Source: Oscheius dolichura
Taxonomy: Eukaryota; Nematoda; Chromadorea; Rhabditida; Rhabditidae
Direction of reading: 5' to 3'
DNA: 64,000 nucleotides
NCBI GenBank assembly: GCA_932521035.1
Contig: OW051495.1
Span: 7,006,001-7,070,000 of the forward strand
A program made the translations under genes and the position numbers. Shown piece after piece: positions 22,834-34,578 of the stretch (position 1 is the stretch's first letter; each line of letters begins with the position of its first letter). The notes below the pieces were generated by a model that ran no database searches, was not told the DNA's origin, and saw nothing but the letters and a program-made list of their open reading frames with translations.

Positions 22834-24025
22834 ATGGGCGAGGCATCCACCACCGTGCCGACATACTCCTTGCCACTGCAACTAAAATATACCCCAAGTT
22901 TTATTTTCTTATCCATCTTTGGCATCTTCACTCTCGTGGTCTACTGTGTTATTGCCAAGGCCCTTATCCAATATCGAAAGATTTTCAACACCACCTATTA
23001 TAGGTTATTCCTACTTTCTGCGTTTTTGGTATGGTTTATTCCTAAAATTTTGTAGAAAATACGTTTTACAATGTTCTTTAGCAAAATTGTAAATACTTCA
23101 GTGTATTGTGTCGTATCTCGACAGTTGGCCGATTCTTATTCTTCCAAATGCTGTTTGTAGAAACTGCACGTTTTCCTCTTTCTACCAGCAGCATACCTTC
23201 GTCGGTTTGGATACCCTCCGCTTCATTTATGTCTATGTAAATCATACCATCACCTACGTGGAAATATTGATGATCTTCAATCGCTACACGGCGATCGCCT
23301 TCCATTTTCAGTACAAATCGGTGAGAAACGGAAAAACAAAGAAAGATACTGTTTACAGTTCTGGAATAAGTTCTCCTACTACCCTCTCATAATAGTATTC
23401 GCTGTTCCCGCTGGCTTGTCTTTCTCTTCGTTATCCTCCAACTCATATCCTTATTACAAGGAACAGTTCGACTCGTATGCCATAAGATCCGACGAGGTAG
23501 GCAGTTGTCGAAAACACTATTCATAGAAAAGTGGATGAACAATATAAATTTATCTTGCCTACCAACGAAAATGCTCCCTTTTAGAGTATTTCTAAGAGAA
23601 AGCTAATGGCAGCCTCGTCGATGTTGCTCCTCACTATATCGGTCTGTGTCTTTGGTGGAATGACGCTGTACGCCCTCTGCAAAAATCCCATCTTCCCCAG
23701 ACGCTCCATAGAGGTCAAACTCTTTTTGCATGCTTTGATCAACGCGATAAACGGGACTTTCTCCGTCTTTTACGGGGTAGGCTGTTCCTAATCCTGATAT
23801 TTATCCAATGTTTAGGTGTTGTCAGCCCTTTTCCCGAAACGTTTCCGCCAAATAAACGAGAGCCTCATCGTGGAGTACATCTTCCTCCTGAACACGTGTA
23901 TCTCCCCGTATGTAATGATTTTGTGCAGTAAACAGCTCCGCGACCGGCTGCCTGTCTTATCCCTCTGGAAAAAGAAGAAGCCCCTTCCCCGGGTAAAAAC
24001 CATTCGCGTTGAACCCAGTCCATAG
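22834..24025 (+). CDS. Srv-type serpentine chemoreceptor (317 aa)
   Basis: Five exons (22834-23028, 23102-23320, 23359-23496, 23585-23776, 23816-24025), all in frame. The protein has a short glycosylatable N-terminus, seven hydrophobic segments and the box ILMIFNRYTAIAF after TM3, typical of Srv/Sru-like nematode receptors. TM7 contains NTCISPYVMILC, followed by a basic cytosolic tail (WKKKKPLPRVKT). Exon 2 starts after ACTTCAG at 23101; the nearer TTTAG acceptor at 23083 leads to a stop. By family it is a sensory GPCR. A MITE lies 120 bp after the stop. Confidence 0.8.
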
Positions 24026-24144
24026 ATTCCTGTGCTCTCTCCTCACACAGCTCGCGGCCCGGAACAAATGTTGGACAAGCCGTGATTTACGTAACGGGCG
24101 TGCTACAGTAATCAAAAATATTTCCCATAGTAAAAACGTCCACC

Positions 24145-24423
24145 TAACTGTAAGTAGATCTAATGATTGGATGAATACCTTTGAGATCTCTTTTCTGCAA
24201 TAGATTACCCATATCGAATTGTCTTCGAATGAGTTTTTTGAACTCAATCTGATAAGTCTATATTCGTAAAATTACAAATATACGAATAAAACAGCTGCCA
24301 TTAATTCATTTTTCATAGAATGACTACCAAAAAACTCATTCGAAGACAATTCGATATGGGCAATCCATTGCAAAAAAGAGATCATGTAAATATTCAGTCA
24401 ATCATTAGATCTACTTACAGTTA
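24145..24423 (+). mobile_element. Foldback MITE with about 95-bp inverted repeats
   Basis: The first and last roughly 95 bp are near-perfect inverted copies (CTGTAAGTAGATCTAATGAT outermost; CATATCGAATTGTCTTCGAA further in). The spacer is under 90 bp and non-coding. TA dinucleotides at 24145-24146 and 24422-24423 may be the target duplication of a Tc1/mariner-like element. The RNA of either strand would form a long hairpin. Confidence 0.8.
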
Positions 24424-24474
24424 GGTCGGAAACTAAAATTACTGAATACAATTTGAAATTTTTGCTTCGCGGGC

Positions 24475-25276
24475 CAGAGCTCGCCGTGGAAGAAGAAAGG
24501 TCGGCGCGACAGTGGTCGTGCCGGGACCAACGCAATTTTTGTTCTACGGGAAGAACAACTTTGTAGAGATGAAGCTGCAAAAACTACTCATTTTTACTTT
24601 TTTCTGTAAACTGCATTCGATTCAGCGCATTCGAAAGACCTGGAATAATTTTTTGGGTTCACCAAATTGTACAATAAAAAAGAAATTCAGTCTTTTATGT
24701 TTTTACTATCAAAACCTCAACAGATTTTGGTGCCAAAATTACTCCCGGATCTACATTTTCTTCTGAATCGAATAAGCTCAAGAACTGCAAAAATGAATGT
24801 CTGGATAAGGAGTGGCCATCGCTACAAAGTTGGATACCGTAATCTTCAATACAAAAAACGCGGTTTGCCCGCTGTTTACACTTGTTTTCATTCAACGTCG
24901 ATTTTTTGAGAAATCTGTCAAAATCTTTGAAAATTTATTTTTCAAAACTGTGACATCCGATCTTTTTCATTTTTGCTGCAATCGATTAGTCTCATTATGG
25001 GGAGCATTTTAAGTTATCAACGGAAGAATATCATGAGAAAAAGTTATTTTTGGATCATTTCGGAACAAAATTCACTGATTTTCCATTACACTTCAAATCT
25101 GCATTATTTTATGTTTTTCTCTTTTAGTTTATAGTAATTTGGGGTCGATAAAACCGAATAAAACATCGAAAACACATGAAAATGTGTAGAAACGCATATA
25201 TAAAAAAACTGGCATGTGGTCGCTGCGGGACCATTTTTAGTCATTTTAGACCTTTGAGGTGCCGACCTCGGCGAGC
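24475..25276 (+). mobile_element. TIR repeat copy 2
   Basis: Highly similar to 14009-14821 in the same orientation. It begins CAGAGCTCGCCG (one mismatch to the copy-1 end) and ends GACCTCGGCGAGC. Here the right end has lost the terminal TGTG and continues directly into a diverged third copy. No coding capacity. Confidence 0.8.
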
Positions 25277-25639
25277 ACGGGCGAGTTTTTTCTTACTTGT
25301 AGTATATTTTATTCAAAATGCTAACATAGGATCTCTCTAATTTTTACTGCAAACGACTAGTCACATCGAAAGCAACATTTTGACACCAAAAATGTCAAGT
25401 AACTCGATGGAAAACTATTTTTCAACACTAAAAGTCATTTTCCTGTACAAAATTGAGTCACTTTACATTTCTCGTCAATTCTGCAGTATTTTATATTTTT
25501 CTTTCGCGTTATATAGTAATTTGGGGTCGATAAAACTCGAGAAGGCATCAAAAATGCAAAAAAAATTTTATATAAAAAGTGTGGTTCCCGTAGCGATCGC
25601 GCGCCCCGACCTTTAACCTGTCCGGCGCCGCGAGCTGTG
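25277..25639 (+). mobile_element. Diverged third copy (right half) of the TIR repeat
   Basis: The order of blocks matches the right half of copies 1 and 2: a TAGTAATTTGGGGTCGATAA block at 25511-25532, then a hinge and the end CGCGAGCTGTG. Sequence identity is much lower than between copies 1 and 2. It forms a composite with copy 2, either a tandem duplication or an older insertion. Confidence 0.55.
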
Positions 25640-26153
25640 CTGATTATCCCGTTCTGATAAATTGTTCCCGCCCTTTTTCTTCTGTGTCGTGGCTGATCTC
25701 ATTATATACAACTTCATCTTTGCAAGCACTCGATAATGTAATTTTATTTTCCTGTTACAAACTTCTGAAACAGATTTTAATAAATGTTAAAGGATCTTTG
25801 GTTCCAGTTTTAATGTCGGGGTCTCTTCCGAGTTTGAAATGGAAACTAAATATCCTCTACGTTTTGACCCTTCGGATTGTACAGATTATGAGTATACATT
25901 TCTTCCTCTTGATGTTTGTAATTGAAATTTGTCTGTTTGCCGTTCCTGTCTCTGTTGCTTCGGTTTGTTCCCAGCCGAAGAATTCGGCGCTGCCGCTCTC
26001 CGTAAGCGTGCTCTAATTGCGGGCGGCCGCGCTGCCATTTTTCGAATGTTCAAGGGCATTTGGCGATGTTTCACTCTCTCTTTCTTTGCTCAAGGTTTCT
26101 AATCGACACTTTTTTTCTCTCTCTGTCAGATCAATATTCTACCTTTTTAGACA
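25640..26153. other. Intergenic stretch upstream of the LEM-domain gene
   Basis: No supported gene. A CTTTTTAG acceptor at 26150 directly precedes the next start codon and is probably a trans-splice site. Confidence 0.45.
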
Positions 26154-28744
26154 ATGGATGAAATCCAAGCAATGTCCGATGCACAACTTCGTGCTGAATT
26201 AGTGAAACAAGGTGCTAACGTTGGGCCAGTGACGGGAACAACAAGAGGAGTATTTGAGAAAAAGTTATTCAAATTGAGGCAAAGTGCTCCTGCTGCCCCT
26301 CTTACACCCAAAGCTAAAGTATTTCATTAAAATTTTGTTGCTATATATTGTTTTCAGAAAACTATTACCCCACCAGTAGTGGTACCAAAAGTAGCAGCAT
26401 CTAGTTCTGTAAGAAGAAGCACAAGGAAAAATATAAACAGATCTGAGAGTGAAGGTACATATTTTTTCTTATGGTGGTGTAGATCATATTTTAATTGCTT
26501 TGTTTTTTTTACATTCTTATGCTTACGTTGCACAACATGATAATTGCGAAATAGTTATAGAAGGCTCCGATGATGAAATAGAAATTATTTCACCTAAACA
26601 GAATTCCACTTCTACTGCTAGAAAACCCGTTTCCTCGACTCCAACAAGGGAACGTACGCCATCGCCTCCGGCTCCAAAGTAAGCGTTTTCTTATTAGCAT
26701 GCTTCCTATGATAAAGTTTCAGGAGAAGCGTACGGCGTCCTGCCAACAGTATAATACCTGGATTGAATACTACTCTAAATAGCAACCTAAATTCGGTTAA
26801 GTCGACCACTGTGACTACCTCAAAACTCTTTATCACTCCGGGTGGGGATCAACCAGGTTCTACACCTCCAAGAAAGATCCTTAGGTGAGAAACATAAATA
26901 TGTTTTAATTATTTCCTAGTAGAACGCCTCCTCGCTCTGTAACACATGCGAGTGGATCTACCTCCTCGTTCCTAAGTCCCGACGCCACGCTCAATATCAG
27001 TCCGAAGTTTTCCGTGCATACTTCCTCTGTTACAAGTGATTTGCCTTTATACAATTTATTACTTTTTAGGGCGTAATCTAGCTACTTTGGGACACACTAC
27101 TGAGGAAGACGACTCCGATGCTGGAGAAGAAACATCTCGCGTTGTCCACAATATTGTCTCTTCTGGGAAAGACCGCCGCAGCGGTGTTCGCCGCGCTCTT
27201 GACGGCTTTCTAGGAAACGATGTAAGCGTTCAGATACCCGTTCATCCTAACTGTTGCTTAGCTAAGCGCTGGCGATCATCCTGGATCGAATTATGAGCTT
27301 CGGCGCGGTACTATCCGCACCAATGTTGTCCGGGACTCTAAAACTGGAAGGCTTTCTGTCAAACAGCGCTCTGTTTGGAGGTTTTCTTACTTCATTTCTT
27401 CTTCTAATATTTCTTTGCAGCGATATCCCTCGGATGCTACTGCTTATACTCATCTGCTTCTTTGTTGTGTTAGGGATCGCATATGTTATTGCATCCCGCC
27501 CAGAAAATTTTGCCAGTACTATTTCTCTTGTGAAGACTACGGTCAGGGATACATGCGAATTCTTCTATAAGTACGCTGTACTTCCTGTGGCAATTGCTAC
27601 TGGAGGTAATTTATTGTGTCGTTTTTTAAAGGGTTCTTACCTTTTTCAGCATGTGTAGCTATCACCGGCCTTTACTTTGCCCATAAATGGTACCGTGAGA
27701 AGCAAGCCAAAGAACAAGAAGCCTTTGAAGACCTTGTTGAAAAGATAATCGGTAAGCAATCCATTTTCTTCGCATAGTGGTTTTTAGATATGGTCCAAGA
27801 TGAAACGGAAAATGGAGAGGAAAATATTACTGTTCCCCATGTACGCGACAAGATGTACCCACCGGCAAAAAGGTTACTTTGCATTAATTTCAATAATTTT
27901 TCAATATTCTTAGAAGCGCTGGGCATATGGCTCTTTGGGAACGTGCTGTACAATTCATAAACGAAAATGAATCAAGAATTGCTACTGAATGTGCTCTCAT
28001 CCGTGGTCAAGAATGTCAAGTTTGGCGTTGGATCCCATACAAGAAGAGCGGCTGGCAGGGAAGCGGTAGGCTCTATTGATTGCTGCTAAAACTACTTTAT
28101 CGTGCAAAACTTATTGTTTCTTTAGTATTTCTTCTATGTTAAACGTATTTGCCTGTGCTATAACAAATAAATGTTCATCGTTATCTGTTTCGCATGTAAT
28201 ATTTTTACTTTTCAGCGTTTCATACACCCATCGCCAAGAAGTCTACTGAAAATGGAACCGAAAAATCGACTGACAAATATCTTTCTTCGAATATTCCTGC
28301 GGTTGCTCTTACACGTTGCTTGAAAGTTAGGGATATACATGAAAATCGTGACGGAAAGCACCCATTAGAACCGTTAGTTCTCCTTTCCTTTCAAAATACT
28401 CGATGAAATGTTTAGTATCAACTTCGACGCCTTGAAATACCAAATCTTGGAGAAAGTATATCCTATTCGTCCTGTCCACTTACAGTTTGACCCACTGAAC
28501 CAGGTGTGCTCTTTTTTTATTATTGGAACATGCCTTATTGACAGGATAGCGTTCTCTATATGAAGCTAAATAATAAGGAAGATGCCAAGGCAGCCTTCGA
28601 TTCGCTTCATGCTAAATGGTTTAATGGTAAGCCTTCACCATATATTCACATATTTCATGACACTGTTTAGGACATCTTATTACCGTAAAGTACGTCCGTG
28701 ATAGTCGCTACAATGACCGTTTCCCAATCACTTCTAACGTCTGA
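26154..28744 (+). CDS. lem-2: LEM2/MAN1-type inner nuclear membrane protein
   Basis: Fifteen exons (26154-26318, 26358-26454, 26555-26678, 26723-26884, 26920-27035, 27070-27221, 27262-27380, 27421-27605, 27650-27751, 27788-27872, 27914-28065, 28216-28372, 28416-28503, 28545-28626, 28671-28744) give about 619 aa. Order: an N-terminal LEM domain (MSDAQLRAELVKQGANVGPV), a long Ser/Thr/Arg-rich nucleoplasmic region, TM1 (MLLLILICFFVVLGIAYVI), a lumenal loop, TM2 near VAIATGACVAITGLYF, then the MSC domain (WERAVQFINENESRIATEC, CQVWRWIPY) and a C-terminal RRM-like fold (KEDAKAAFDSLHAKWFN, LITVKYVRDSRYNDRFP). Such proteins bind BAF, chromatin and lamin. The RRM-like end recalls MAN1. Codons are AT-rich. 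Confidence 0.92.
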
Positions 28745-29832
28745 AAAAATATTAACTACAGCCATATCACATCGTTAGTGTTTTATTTTAACGGTTATAT
28801 TAATCTACCGGTATCTTTCTTGTTTGTTTCTTTATGCAATACTTATAAACTTTTACTTTTCTCAAATATTTATCACGGGAAATGTTTACGATTTCCAAAG
28901 AGGACCGTAAATATGAATCATTGTTTGTTCATCTGCCACCATAAAAAGGGCAGATATGTAGAACTCCCCCCCCCCCCCCCAAAAAAAAAAAAAAAAGTTT
29001 TATCAGACTCCACGTTCGGTTTGCAGGACCTTGTTGCAATCTTTCTGTTCCAGATCGTCCATATGTTTCTTCCGCTATGCGTAACAAAACATTTCGTGTG
29101 ATGATTTTCGATGTCCACCAAGTCACTCCATACAGCCATGTTCTAGAAGCCAAGTCCATTTCGTTGCTAGGTAGCAATTTCCAAAGGGCAGAATGATCTC
29201 TTGGGCACTACGGCCGTGATTCATGGGCACATTTCGCGTCTCACTGACAGCGATTCAGCGCGTTGTTTGTTTGGGCTCGACTTGATCCTCCCGTGGACCT
29301 TTTTCAATGGCATTTCTATTGTCGAGAGCGTCGTGGCCGTGAATCCATTCTTTTCTACTTTCAAGCGAAAATGTAGAATTGATAACTTGGACTTCTTTGT
29401 TTATACGAAATAAGACCGCTTCCCTCAATTTGTCTCTTCTAAAAATTGAGAATTCTCTCTCCTACTGATGTTTTCTCATTGTTATTGGCATAATTCCCAG
29501 GATCAGCTTTGTCTTACTCATCCTGCCCTTTCCACACATTTCACAATAGTAAACAGCAGGCATCCCTCCCTGCTGCTGATGTTTACATCTGTTTCTGCTT
29601 TCGAAACCACGCCCCGCTATTCGAAATGGCTGTTGTCCTTTCCCAGTTCCTCTTTCTAGCCAACTTCCACGTTTCAAATGTTGTTTGACCTCTAGCCGGG
29701 TCGGTTTAAAAGTGCCCGTCCACCACATTTAGGTCGCGCTCACTTTATGGCTGCTTGGCAATTGATCTTTCCTCTCCTTTTCTCCCTTTACACTTCCTGA
29801 TAAAACAGAAAATCGTCCATTTTCTTCAGAAA
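28745..29832. other. Intergenic stretch with a homopolymer C/A tract
   Basis: No gene supported. A TTCTTCAG acceptor at 29829 lies just before the next start codon, a probable trans-splice site. Confidence 0.45.
28966..28996 (+). repeat. Homopolymer tract C15-A16
   Basis: Fifteen C are followed by sixteen A with no interruption. The length is likely variable or affected by sequencing error, and the open frames across it (proline and lysine runs) are artefacts. Confidence 0.85.
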
Positions 29833-31981
29833 ATGGCAAATATTGTAAACGTCGACTGCCGTGAGCAGCCCATCGAGCGTGTCATTGTTTTCAATGACCG
29901 AGCAGAGGTCAAGCGCCTCGTCACCGCCACCCTGGCCCCGGGAAACAACGAAGTCCATATCCAGGTGGGATTTGCTCCCAGAGCCCCCTAAACAGAAATA
30001 TATAGAATCTATCCCCCTCCCTGGTCCACAACTCGGTTCGTGTTGACGGTACCGGCAATGTTGTGATCCACGAAGTCCGAACAAAGGCCGACCCCGCTCT
30101 AAACAGGGATGTTGACTCACCAAAGGTATGCCTGATAAATAAAATAGAAAAGGAGGAACATTATATAGCTAGCCGATCTCCGAGACAGACTCCGAGCCAA
30201 GCAGGACGAAAGCAGGACGTTGACTGACAAGGTGGAGATATTGAAGAAGCGAGTAGAGGCACTGGACAAGCTCGTGGTCAATGTAAGTGGAAGGGGATGA
30301 TGAAAAAGGGGAAAAATTTAGATGGGAACTGGTATCCTTCCCAAGGACGGTCATTTCGATGTGTCGGGAGATGTTCTGGAAAATATTTCCAAATTCTACA
30401 CCTACTACGATGAACAGGCATCGCTGATCCGATCTCGTGAGTCAATTTGATAATTCAAAAAATGAAATAGTGTTTAGAACTGCGTGAAACCCAATACGTT
30501 CTGACAAAAGTCGACGAGGAAAAGACCAAACTCGAGCAGGAGTTCAACAATGCCAATTTTGAGCACTGCCATGGAGTTCAGAAGTAGGAAAATCCGTTAG
30601 AAAGTAAAAAAAACTCGGTTTAGTATTTTCGCAATTGCTTTGGAAAGCACCGCTGGCGGCCCGGTTCAGTTGGAAGTCTCCTACCAGCTGTACTCGGCCA
30701 GTTGGACTCCTTCCTACGATTTTCGAGTCGATACCACGGGAGAACAGGCCTCGATTCAAGTAGGAGTAGTCAGATGATGTCAATGAAAAGACATTTTAGG
30801 TGTCATATTATGGAGTTATCAACCAGACAACCGGCGAGGACTGGAATAACATGTCGCTTATCCTCTCGACGGCTCAGCCCTGTCTGGGAGGAGATGTCCC
30901 CGAATTGGGCACCGTCGAGGTCTCTCTCTACCGCCCTCCTCCACCGGTACAAGCTTAGTAAGTTGCCGAGAGATGCCCCTTTTATATTATCCCTTTTCAG
31001 CAGCAACGCAGGTGGATCCCTCTTTGGATCTGCTGCTCCTAAAATGATGATGGCCAGACAGGCAGTAGCCTGTGATGCTGCCCCTGAGATGGCCAGAATG
31101 ACGAGGGCTGTTTGCGACGTCCAAGAGCAGGCACTGAGTACCGAGTACACCATCGCCCGTCCCACGAATGTTCCCTCCAGTGGTGATGCCACAAAGGTTG
31201 GCTTTCTTCCCCCGTTATCGAGTCTAATTGCTCCTATCTAGGTCACCATCGGTATCTTTGAGCTCCATCCTCAAATTCTCCACGAGTGTGTCCCATCCAA
31301 GAGCCCCTCCGTCTTCCTCACCGCTTCGGCCGTGAATACTTCCAACCTCCTCCTGATCGTGGGACAGGCCTCGATCTACCTCAACAATTCCTTCGTGACT
31401 AATGTGAGTTGTCTGTCGGAAACCCCAACTTTTAATTCGAATTTAGACGAATATCAAGAATGTCTCTCCGGGTGAGAGATTCAGCTGCTCGTTGGGAGTT
31501 GACACGGCCGTTCGTGTAGACTACCGCCCGGCTAAGAAATATGCCCAGCAGGTAAGGCTCCGAACAATCAACCGACATTATCTCCTGACTTTATAGACTG
31601 GAATAATTAATACCAAGGCGTCGATTGTTACGGAGCAGGTGACCACGGTTAGAAACAGTCGCAAAACGTCTATCTTGTTAGTCGTCAAGGAGAGCATTCC
31701 ACGCAGCACAGATGAGAAGATCATTGTATTTGTCTCCCCTTTCCCATGTTTATCGTCTGTTTTAGATTCGTGTACTCAATCCCACCAATATCACCAATCA
31801 AGAACACGAGAAGCACGTCAGTGAAACTGCCTCGACCCACAAGGAAGGCTGTGTTATGAACGCCAAGAATAATCTGGAATGGACAGTGGCACTTCCCGGT
31901 GGAGCTGTGCATGACCTCGTCTTCAAGTATTCTATGGAACACCCCAAGGATGAGAAACTTGAATTCAACGAGAAATATTAA
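29833..31981 (+). CDS. DUF4140/DUF4139 protein, F37C4.5-like
   Basis: Twelve exons (29833-29964, 30006-30125, 30169-30282, 30322-30436, 30478-30583, 30624-30759, 30800-30957, 31001-31196, 31242-31403, 31447-31551, 31597-31725, 31766-31981) give about 562 aa with no broken phase. The N-terminus (QPIERVIVFNDRAEVKRLV) is a DUF4140-like beta domain. A coiled coil follows (LRDRLRAKQDESRTLTDKVE; VDEEKTKLEQEF). The C-terminal DUF4139 domain contains YQLYSASWTPSYDFRVDT and INQTTGEDWNNMSLILSTAQ. This fold is shared with the C. elegans F37C4.5 protein and fungal and bacterial 'mucoidy inhibitor-like' proteins. Biochemical role unknown. The start follows a TTCTTCAG acceptor. Confidence 0.9.
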
Positions 31982-32642
31982 AACAACTTCTACTTATTCT
32001 GATACGTGCGGTCCGTTCTCCTGTCTTACACATGTATATTAAGCCGGTTTGTATCCACTGATTCTTCATAAATATCTTGTTAATAATCTTGTGGATTCAC
32101 ACCGTTGTTGCAACAAAACGGGGGGTTATTCTACAATATTAACACCTGATGCCTGAAAAGGTAAGGAAAGATTTATGGAAAATAACAAAATAGAACAAAC
32201 TGTAACAAAATCATAACAATCTAAGAAAAGTAGAAGCAATTCTTGCAGTCCATTCTGCTTAATTCCAGCGGACCAGAAAGGAATGGAAGAATCTCTCCAT
32301 AATATTCGATGTCTTCAGAAAACCTGATCTTTTGGATCGGTCATGCAATTCTTCTTTCGATGCTTATTAGGAAGCACATTTTGTGTGATGTGTAATGCTT
32401 GATAAAATTAGTGTCCCTTTTTAATATCATTTGCTCGTGGTTTCTGCCGATATTTTCGCTCTCAATTCATTAGCAGCTTTTGATAATCTTCCGACCGATC
32501 GGCTAACTATTATCTCTGGCGATTCATGTCTGACCTGCTCGTACCCATCAATCTTCGAGTCATCAAATTGTACCCGCTGATATATAATCGCTAGAAAAGC
32601 AGTCTCTCGCCCTCTCGATCAACCTGCCGTCTACACATTCTA
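31982..32642. other. Intergenic stretch, no gene recognised
   Basis: AT-rich, with the 3' end of the DUF4139 gene on the left and the promoter of the next receptor on the right. No coherent exons. Confidence 0.5.
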
Positions 32643-33854
32643 ATGGATTCTTGCCAAGATGCCGTAGAATATTATGAAAGCCAATCTTTTCGTCACTTAC
32701 TTTACTACCAATCAGCAATGTGTGTCACAGTTTGTACCGTGTCTATTTTGGCCGTGTATGGATTTGCCATGCGCTGTTCTTGGGGAAGTGCTATTCCCGT
32801 TTCCGTAAAGGTATGCGGTCTTTTGTAAGAGTTCATCAACATTATTTCAGCTGTTTTTATTGCTCTGTTTGGTGAACAACGCTGCCGAGTCGCTCATCTT
32901 TGCTTGGATTGTTGTACGTTTTTTTCTGATATTAGACCCCCTATTTTTTCCCGCATTCCCTTCTCACAAGTCCAGTCTTTCAGTTCTCCACCTTATATAT
33001 CTACTCGACCGCTTCTAACCCCTGTGAAATTCTTCAATCCATCGTAAACTGTAATATAATCCGTATTATCCAAACGTGGCTCCTCGTACTTCCTGCTTTC
33101 CTCCACACTGCCATCACCGTTGAGCGTGTTAGAGCTTTGCGAGCAAAGCATTCGGAGGCCACACAGCTTACATGTTCTACAGTTTCCTTTACGATTTCCG
33201 TAGGCGGTACAAAATAATTGAAAAAAGGATGAATTTAGCTGATCGGTGCAGCTGCAGCAGCGTTGTTCACTTTCCGAAATGCCGATTGGGTCGGCTTCAG
33301 TCCCTATTGTGCCACATTGAGCACTTCCACAATGCAGGACACAGTAATCGTTGCCGCAACGATGATGCTTATGGAATTCCTATCCATTGCCATAACCGCC
33401 ATCAGTTACATCATTTATAAAAAGAAAGAAAAGTATAACTCCTCCGAAATTCGACAAAGACGAGGGATTTTCAGAAAATCTTATAAAGTCAGCGAGAACT
33501 ACCAGAAAAGCGAGAATCGGAATGTTTTCTTCCTTATGCTACCGTGGATGGTTGCCCATTTTCTGACGAATATCATCTTCTACGGGCTAGTTTTGGCAGT
33601 TCCGATGTTTTTCGACTGGCAGGATGACATTATGGAGATGAGAGTTGCTGTCGGCTACTCTAACGTAAGTCTAGGAATTTTGCCCATCAAAAAGAAGAAA
33701 TGTTTAGATTCTTCCCTATTATTTTATAATATCACCTTTACTGATTCTTTATATCCTCAGAAAACAGAAGAAGAACCGTATCTCGGCCATCCAAACCCTC
33801 ACCAAGCAGGACACTTCCTTCCAGAGTTATATCGTCAACTACGGATGGATCTGA
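32643..33854 (+). CDS. Sra-type serpentine chemoreceptor (339 aa)
   Basis: Five exons (32643-32810, 32851-32913, 32984-33199, 33239-33664, 33708-33854), all in phase 0. The second exon is 63 bp, as in the tandem receptors at 5960 and 7994. The C-terminus SYIVNYGWI resembles their SYF.QY.W, so all three share ancestry. Markers are MDSCQDA at the start, NPCEILQSIVNC in extracellular loop 1/TM3, HTAITVERVRAL after TM3, and a large TM5-TM6 exon fusing what are two exons in the other copies. By family, a chemosensory GPCR. Confidence 0.82.
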
Positions 33855-34578
33855 ATCCCCTTTACTCTATCCGTACCCCTTGTCTACCGTCAATAAATCT
33901 AATCTTTATCCTCACAAATTCAATTTCAATCGAAACACATCATGAAAAATGAATTGAGCGCCGTTAGGAACAAATTTATGTCCCGTTATCTAATTATTCC
34001 TCGTAATTCTGAACAGTTCTGGTTCCGCTTTCAAATCTCACGGATACAATATGCTAATAAACATCATCAAGTGACTTTCACATAAAAGATATTTTGAGCA
34101 TAATTAGGGGCTATTATTTGCGAGAGGAGCGCCCGCAAATGTGAGGGTGGACTGGCGACGTCACGAAGGAGGAAGAAGCTGACGACTATCGTTCTTTTGG
34201 ACAAGTGATTTCCAGAACAAGTGACGTAGACGGAATTCAACAGATTGAGGACAAACGGAGGTGTATGTTACATGTTTAGAGGGAAGCCATTGCCCGATAA
34301 GACCATGAGGGGGATTCTGAATCACGGCCAAGAATCTGCAGTATCGTGGCCGTCCAAAACCTTCCTTACCCAGTGTCCTCCCTATGAAGAGACATCCTGT
34401 TACAAATCCTCCCTATGGTTACAGATGATATTTTAGAGGTGATTCCTTAGGTGGCCAAAAGTGGCCCGCACAGTGCCACATATCGACATACTGACCAGTA
34501 ATCTAGGCAGCACTACGAAACAAGGAATTTAATACACAAAGACAAATGGTAGCCAAAAGCTAAGCATGTATAAATTCT
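33855..34578. other. Intergenic stretch between convergent genes
   Basis: No exon-like protein seen. The 3' ends of the Sra-type receptor (plus) and the CUB-like/lectin gene (minus) face each other here. Confidence 0.45.

Noticed and set aside
25684-26016. 110-codon hydrophobic plus-strand frame
   Set aside because: AT-rich sequence next to a degenerate repeat gives Leu/Ile/Phe-rich frames by chance; it has no splice-linked exons.
28918-29177. Minus-strand frames with Phe/Gly runs
   Set aside because: The runs come from the C15-A16 tract; the remaining residues match no family and two frames compete.
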